Assembly: GCA_964446955.1 (NCBI GenBank)
Contig: CAYUQJ010000011.1
Span: 1-64,000, forward strand
Reading direction: 5' to 3'
Length of the DNA: 64,000 bases
DNA from: Leptolinea sp964446955
GTDB taxonomy: Bacteria; Chloroflexota; Anaerolineae; Anaerolineales; Anaerolineaceae
Positions within the stretch are counted from its first letter, which is position 1, and each line of letters begins with the position of its first letter. The position numbers were made by a program, and so were the translations under genes. This document shows positions 59,651 through 64,000 of the stretch, piece by piece. The notes beneath the pieces are model-generated. The model made no database searches and was not told where the DNA came from. It saw only the letters and a program-made list of their open reading frames with translations.

Positions 59651-60538
59651 TCAACTCACCCGTTCATTCCCGAAGAAGAACAGCGCAACAGTCCCGGGGC
59701 CTGTATGAGAGCCGATCACGGTGCCCACACTATTGATCATGACCTTACCATCCAGGTGTGGGAATTTCCCTTCAATGAGGTCAGCAACCATGCGGGCGTC
59801 ATCGTAACAGGCGGAATTTGAAATAAAACATTTTCCCGCGTAATTCAATCCGTTTTGGGCGTTCTCTTCCATCTTTTGAACGATTTGACGGACGACCTGC
59901 TTTTTCCCACGGATTTTCTCGCGGGGGATCAGTTTTCCATGGTTATCCATATTCATAAGCGGACAAATGTTAAGCAATCCACCGACAACTGCAGATGCGG
60001 CAGATATCCTTCCACCGCGTTTGTAGTGGGTTAAATCAGTCGAGAAGAACCAGTGATGGATCTTTAATTTGTTTTCTTCAACCCAGTTATGAACTTCGTT
60101 CAGGGATGCCCCGGCATCTTTCATATCCAATGCCGCGTCAATAAGAAAGCCATAACCGGAAGAAGCGGCCAATGAATCAACGATGTGAATTGTGCGGTCA
60201 GGGTATTTTTTTAGCAGTTGTTCGCGGGCTAGAACAGCAGAATTATACGAACCGGACAATCCGGAGGAGAGCGATATATGCAGTAAGTCTTTTCCATCAG
60301 ACAGTAATGGTTCAAAGAAGGCAATAAACTGGTTCACATTTACCTGTGATGTTGTCGGTAAAGCACCGGCTGCGATTTCTGAATAGAACTTTTCGAAAGA
60401 TATTGATTGCCCCAGATCGTCGGGATATTCCTTACCATTCATGGTGAAATGAAAGCACACAAAGGGTATGTTTCGTTTTTGCATGTACTCAAGGGGTAGA
60501 TCTACGGTTGAACAGCAGGTAATGACATAATCCGACAT
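59651..60538 (-). CDS. DegV family fatty-acid-binding protein (second of two)
   Basis: The 295-residue protein is a DegV-type fatty acid carrier. Its start YVITCCSTVDLP, FHFTMNGKEYPDD strand, LPTTSQVNVNQF segment, ISLSSGLSGSYNSA loop and C-terminal GTVIGSHTGPGTVALFF are diagnostic. Compared with the first DegV protein (24597) it has two vicinal Cys near residue 6 instead of DST(C)D, so the two are distant. The start at 60538 with AGGAG upstream is preferred over a start at 60574. It stands alone. Several DegV proteins per genome with different fatty acid preferences are common. Confidence 0.93.
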   Translation of the reverse strand: MSDYVITCCSTVDLPLEYMQKRNIPFVCFHFTMNGKEYPDDLGQSISFEKFYSEIAAGALPTTSQVNVNQFIAFFEPLLSDGKDLLHISLSSGLSGSYNSAVLAREQLLKKYPDRTIHIVDSLAASSGYGFLIDAALDMKDAGASLNEVHNWVEENKLKIHHWFFSTDLTHYKRGGRISAASAVVGGLLNICPLMNMDNHGKLIPREKIRGKKQVVRQIVQKMEENAQNGLNYAGKCFISNSACYDDARMVADLIEGKFPHLDGKVMINSVGTVIGSHTGPGTVALFFFGNERVS

Positions 60539-60983
60539 GGGGTGAACTCCTGAAAGATATTTATATCGCAACAATTCTGGTTATGGTTGTAATGATCCGT
60601 GCTAAAGAACCATATTTGTTGAACATTTTTATTTAATGGGGGATGTAGTGCTGATAAGAAGCGTATCCCTGCCTATTCATTGTTGGAAGTATATTAAAAA
60701 TCAGAAATAGCTACACCTTCCAAAGTCACAATCTGGGTCACGTTTTTCAGAGGGTATTATGCCAGAGTTTTTGAAGAATTGGGGGATAGGTACTTAGGAA
60801 TTCTTTTTGGCAATTCTTTATTCCTTGGTTATCTCAGATACTATAACTAATAACCCTGATCTGTCTGAGTGGTGTCGGACATATTTAAATGGAATAATTA
60901 TTTATTGGTGAGAATAGCGATGAATAATTTTCTCACTGAAATAGAACTGGGTGGTCAGTTTGGAATTGAGGGTCGGTGGACCA
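60539..60983. other. 445-bp intergenic region without a supported gene
   Basis: The stretch between the DegV gene start and the end of the oligopeptide ABC ATPase gene is AT-rich. A plus-strand open frame of about 50 codons (roughly 60690-60850, containing FRGYYARVFEELG) has no good start or ribosome site and matches no family I know. A short GAATTC-centred inverted repeat lies near 60799-60817. I see no RNA gene. Confidence 0.5.
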
Positions 60984-62033
60984 CTATTTTGAGTATTTCC
61001 AACATGCTACATGCTGGTTTCCAACCTGAAAAGAGGGAGGCATTTGTGTCTCACAAATTTCACCAATTTTGGAAAAACACCGGGTATGAAATGGGCAACC
61101 ATGAGGTGGATTAAGTGGTGATGGAATGTCGCCTTTTAATAATATTCTTTCTTTTCTGAATTCCTTTTTGACGCGCGGGATTGCTGCCAGAAGCGCTTGT
61201 GTGTAGGGATGTAATGGGTTTTGATACAGCTCATTGGTCGGGCCGGTTTCAACTATCTTTCCCAGATACATAACAGCAACCCTTGTGCTGATGTAATACA
61301 CAACGCTTAAGTCGTGTGCGATGAAAAGATAAGTCAATTTGAGATTTTGTTGAAGTTCCTGCAGTAGGTTAATCACCTGGGCCTGGACCGACACATCCAA
61401 CGACGAAACCGGTTCGTCGGCGACGACTATTCGCGGGTACATTGCCAACGCGCGGGCGATTGATATTCGTTGACGTTGCCCACCGGAGAACTGATGCGGA
61501 TAGGAATTGGCGTGCCGCGGACTTAAACCTACCCGATCCAGTAGTTGGCCAATTTCTTCTTCTCTCTGGCGAATGTTGTGAATGCCCCGGTGTTTAAGCG
61601 ATGTTGTAAGGATATCTCGCACAGTTTTACGGGGATTGAGAGATGAGTACGGGTTTTGAAATATGACCTGGATAACCCGGTAGTAAGGCACTTGCACAGG
61701 CGCGCATGGATTCCCATCCCTGTCTGATGTGATGGTTACCTTTTCCTGCTGTAGGGGAGTTCCTTCAAAGAAAACCTTTCCGGCTGTAGGCTCATACAGG
61801 CGCGCAAGCACCCTGCCTAGCGTGGTTTTTCCACTCCCACTCTCTCCAACCAGACCGATTGTCTCCCCCCGCCATATGGAAAGATTGACACCATCAACCG
61901 CATGGACCCTGGGAGCTGGCTCTCTGGAAAGTAGGCGAGCCAATGGACTGCGCGGGATTGAGAAATGTTTGACCAATCCTTGAACTTCAAGCATTGGTGT
62001 ATTATTTTGCGCTTGTTTTAGACTTGGCATCAT
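60984..62033 (-). CDS. oligopeptide/dipeptide ABC transporter ATP-binding protein (OppF/DppF)
   Basis: This 349-residue ATPase powers peptide or sugar-oligomer import with its OppD partner. Walker A is GESGSGKTTLGR near 56, the Q-loop VIFQNPYSSLNPR near 128, the ABC signature FSGGQRQRISIARAL near 181, Walker B IVVADEPVSSLDVS near 200 and the H-loop FIAHDLS near 234. The C-terminal oligopeptide-type domain (CPFHTRC, three Cys, near 313) is present; such Cys-containing tails in OppD/F can hold an Fe-S cluster. Its start overlaps the end of the OppD gene by 32 bp. A second ATG at 62030 is equally possible. Confidence 0.94.
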   Translation of the reverse strand: MMPSLKQAQNNTPMLEVQGLVKHFSIPRSPLARLLSREPAPRVHAVDGVNLSIWRGETIGLVGESGSGKTTLGRVLARLYEPTAGKVFFEGTPLQQEKVTITSDRDGNPCAPVQVPYYRVIQVIFQNPYSSLNPRKTVRDILTTSLKHRGIHNIRQREEEIGQLLDRVGLSPRHANSYPHQFSGGQRQRISIARALAMYPRIVVADEPVSSLDVSVQAQVINLLQELQQNLKLTYLFIAHDLSVVYYISTRVAVMYLGKIVETGPTNELYQNPLHPYTQALLAAIPRVKKEFRKERILLKGDIPSPLNPPHGCPFHTRCFSKIGEICETQMPPSFQVGNQHVACWKYSK

Positions 62034-63111
62034 TTTCCTTCATATCTGATGTGTGAATTTCTAATTCAATCCTGTCTGCCCATGTCCAATCGATCTCTCG
62101 TTCAAAATTGTAATGAATCAAACAGCGGCATAAATGTCCGGGCTCTACCTCTATCTGAGGTATTGGTCCTTCCAAACAGATTTCTTTCGCAAACGGGCAA
62201 CGGGGAGCAAAAGAACACCCATCTGGCAGGTTGGCCAGATCCGGTACTCTGCCCGGGATGGGGGCAATTTTTCCTTTAGGGAAAGTAATTCGAGGACGGC
62301 ATTCCAGTAAACCCTGCGTATAGGGGTGTTGCGGGTTATTGATGACCTGGTCCACGCTACCGCGCTCAACGATACGTCCGGCGTACATGACGGCAATTGA
62401 TTCACAAAATTCTGAAGCCACTCCCAGATCATGGGTAACCATAATAATGGCTGTGTTATGCGATTTGTTGATCTGCTTCATCAAATCAAGTATCTGGGCC
62501 TGGATGGTAACATCCAGTGCCGTAGTCGGTTCATCAGCCAACAAAAGGGCCGGGTTACAGGAGAGTGCAATGGCAATCAACGCACGCTGTTGCATACCGC
62601 CGGAAAACTGATGCGGATAAGCACCAAAGCGCAATTCTGGTGATGGGATACCGACTTCTGACATAACCTGAAGCACACGTTCGCGTTCTTTCCGGCTGGC
62701 ATTTCGATTGAACGGCCAGGGAAGCTGGCTGCCTTCCATAATATGATGCAGCCGTAGGGTCTCCTGAATCTGGTCGCTAACAGGAAATACCGGATTCATG
62801 GTCGATAACGGGTCCTGAAATATCATGGCTATTTCTTTTCCTCTGATAGCCCTTAATTCCTGGTTGTTCATTTCCCGCATATTGCGACCATTAAATAGTA
62901 TTTCTCCTTCAACCACCTTGCCCGGTTGCCGGATCAGACCAAGGATCGAAAGAAGTACAGTGCTCTTGCCGCAACCGGATTCCCCTACCAGGCCAAGAAT
63001 TTTTCCCTCTTCCATGATCAGATTAACCGCATTAACAGCCCTCACAATGCCCCTTCCCGTAGGGTATTCAGTGGTCAAATTTCTTGCCTGCAACAGTGGG
63101 GGTTTCATCAT
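62002..63111 (-). CDS. oligopeptide/dipeptide ABC transporter ATP-binding protein (OppD/DppD)
   Basis: The 369-residue ATPase pairs with OppF. Walker A is GESGCGKSTVLLS near 39, Q-loop MIFQDPLSTMNP near 95, signature FSGGMQQRALIAIAL near 170, Walker B LLLADEPTTALDVT near 188 and H-loop MVTHDLGVASEF near 222. The C-terminal CSFAPRCPFAKEIC near 295 is the OppD/F Cys motif. It overlaps the permease gene by 4 bp (ATGA). Order on the strand is permease, OppD, OppF. Confidence 0.95.
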   Translation of the reverse strand: MMKPPLLQARNLTTEYPTGRGIVRAVNAVNLIMEEGKILGLVGESGCGKSTVLLSILGLIRQPGKVVEGEILFNGRNMREMNNQELRAIRGKEIAMIFQDPLSTMNPVFPVSDQIQETLRLHHIMEGSQLPWPFNRNASRKERERVLQVMSEVGIPSPELRFGAYPHQFSGGMQQRALIAIALSCNPALLLADEPTTALDVTIQAQILDLMKQINKSHNTAIIMVTHDLGVASEFCESIAVMYAGRIVERGSVDQVINNPQHPYTQGLLECRPRITFPKGKIAPIPGRVPDLANLPDGCSFAPRCPFAKEICLEGPIPQIEVEPGHLCRCLIHYNFEREIDWTWADRIELEIHTSDMKENDAKSKTSAK

Positions 63112-64000
63112 TCCACCTTTAATTTGGGGTCAAGGATATCCCGCAAGCCTTCACCGAAGAGGTTGATAGCCAGAACGAGAATAAGGATTGCCACTCCGGG
63201 AAGTGTGGAAATCCACCAGGCGACCAGTAGATGGTCGCGTCCGGCGGCGACCATCGATCCCCATGCAGGGATCTTAGCCGGTAATCCCAACCCGAGAAAA
63301 CTTAAACTGGCTTCCATAATGATCAAGAAGCCCATTCGTAGTGTGGCAAGAACAAAAACAGAATGGAAAATATTAGGAAAAATCTCCTGCGCGATAATAG
63401 CCAATGATCCTTGTCCGCTAGATTTTGCGGCTTCGACGTATTCCTGATTCTTTTCTGCCATCATGGCGCCGCGAACGAGTCGGAAAAATTCGACCCAACT
63501 TTTAAATGTAAGAGCTACGATCAGGTTAATAAAACCCGGTCCCAGAAAAGCCATCATGCCGATGGCGAATATTAAATATGGAAATGCCAGAAGAAGATCT
63601 GCGAAACGGGATATAAGGTTATCGAACCAGCCACGATAATAACCGGATAAGGATCCCAGAATGGTACCGATCAAAGCGGAAATACCAACAGAGATGAAAC
63701 CGATGGCAAGTGAAACCCGACTACCATACAAAATGCGAACAGCCATATCCCGGCCTTGTGCGTCTGTTCCCAGTGGAAATTCCCACCTTCCACCTTCCTG
63801 CCACACAGGTGGGATGAGACGGTTCCTTAAGTTTCCCTTGTTAGGGTCAATATCTGCAATCAGTGGGGCTGACAAAGCCAGAACAACATACAGGATCAAA
63901 ATAATCCCACCGAGAAGGGCCAAAGGATGTTTTTTTAACTCGGAAAACAATCCGGAAAGGTTCTTGACCCACTGGTTTATTGTGATCCGTAGTCCATAGA
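63108..64000 (-). CDS. oligopeptide/dipeptide ABC transporter permease (OppC/DppC), 5' end at window edge
   Basis: At least 280 residues of an inner-membrane permease of the OppC type are present. HPLALLGGIILILY near the start is the first helix, FPLGTDAQGRDMAVRILYGSRVSLAIG follows (in two blocks), and the EAAKSSGQGSLAIIAQEIFPN loop (near 182) contacts the ATPase. About six helices are seen. The frame stays open to the end of the window, and the only internal start near the beginning is TTG at 63950, so the true start may lie beyond 64000. The partner permease and binding protein should be upstream, outside the window. Confidence 0.9.
   Translation of the reverse strand, partial: YGLRITINQWVKNLSGLFSELKKHPLALLGGIILILYVVLALSAPLIADIDPNKGNLRNRLIPPVWQEGGRWEFPLGTDAQGRDMAVRILYGSRVSLAIGFISVGISALIGTILGSLSGYYRGWFDNLISRFADLLLAFPYLIFAIGMMAFLGPGFINLIVALTFKSWVEFFRLVRGAMMAEKNQEYVEAAKSSGQGSLAIIAQEIFPNIFHSVFVLATLRMGFLIIMEASLSFLGLGLPAKIPAWGSMVAAGRDHLLVAWWISTLPGVAILILVLAINLFGEGLRDILDPKLKVE

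Noticed and set aside
60690..60850. Small plus-strand gene before the oligopeptide transporter
   Set aside because: About 50 codons without a convincing start or ribosome site and no recognisable family.
60869..61114. Plus-strand gene overlapping the OppF/DppF gene end
   Set aside because: Its second half is the antisense of the ATPase C-terminus; no ribosome site or family match.

Overview
The window is about 64 kb of bacterial chromosome at moderate GC. It most resembles an anaerobic member of the Chloroflexota, class Anaerolineae. The reasons are a secreted lipoprotein with a Thr/Pro-rich linker, GT20/GT4 osmolyte genes, many PAS/GAF signalling proteins, paired glutamate dehydrogenase genes and FeoA-FeoA-FeoB. 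The assignment is inferred from gene content; there is no rRNA or tRNA gene to confirm it.

Layout. 1-1.85 kb: an orphan metal/cobalamin-type binding-protein gene lies between two copies of a structured repeat (58-bp tandem units plus a foldback cap). 1.85-7.1 kb: a hydrolase, a small membrane protein, and a 7TM-PAS-GAF-GGDEF diguanylate cyclase flanked by two paralogues sharing an undescribed WGAYLGE domain. 7.2-11 kb: a phosphoesterase, a Dabb protein, and an autoregulated LacI repressor with an iron-dependent alcohol dehydrogenase. 11-23.6 kb (minus strand): a 1575-residue histidine kinase, REC-HDOD and REC/degenerate-HD-GYP proteins, an atypical response regulator overlapping a glutamate-dehydrogenase paralogue that lacks both active-site lysines, a lone PEP/pyruvate-binding-domain protein, and an intact gdhA. 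23.8-26.3 kb: DUF1295, DegV, DUF4345 and a peroxiredoxin-like gene with an in-frame TGA at the active-site cysteine, a likely selenoprotein. 26.4-29.8 kb: a PfkB kinase with a xylose-isomerase-like enzyme, then lplA. 30-35.5 kb: a translationally coupled osmolyte cluster (GH63, GT20, GT4, OtsB-like). 35.6-41.2 kb: an ApbE/FMN-binding pair under TetR, then the Feo ferrous-iron uptake operon. 42.6-47.1 kb: LacI, GH4 and BadF-type kinase genes diverge from a SIS isomerase across a double operator. 47.4-58.1 kb: a GntR regulator and a mannose-family PTS operon (IIC, IID, IIA, IIB) with two UPF0309 SIS proteins, a ceramidase-like amidase, a HAD phosphatase, NagA and a Gfo/Idh oxidoreductase. 58.1-64 kb: decayed gene relics, a lipoprotein, a second DegV protein and part of a peptide ABC transporter.

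Together the 42-58 kb genes point to uptake and breakdown of N-acylated amino sugars or their glycosides. The PTS operon combines enzymes not usually found together and is the best candidate here for an undescribed pathway. EI and HPr are not in the window. The most striking single observation is the probable selenocysteine codon at 26144-26146.
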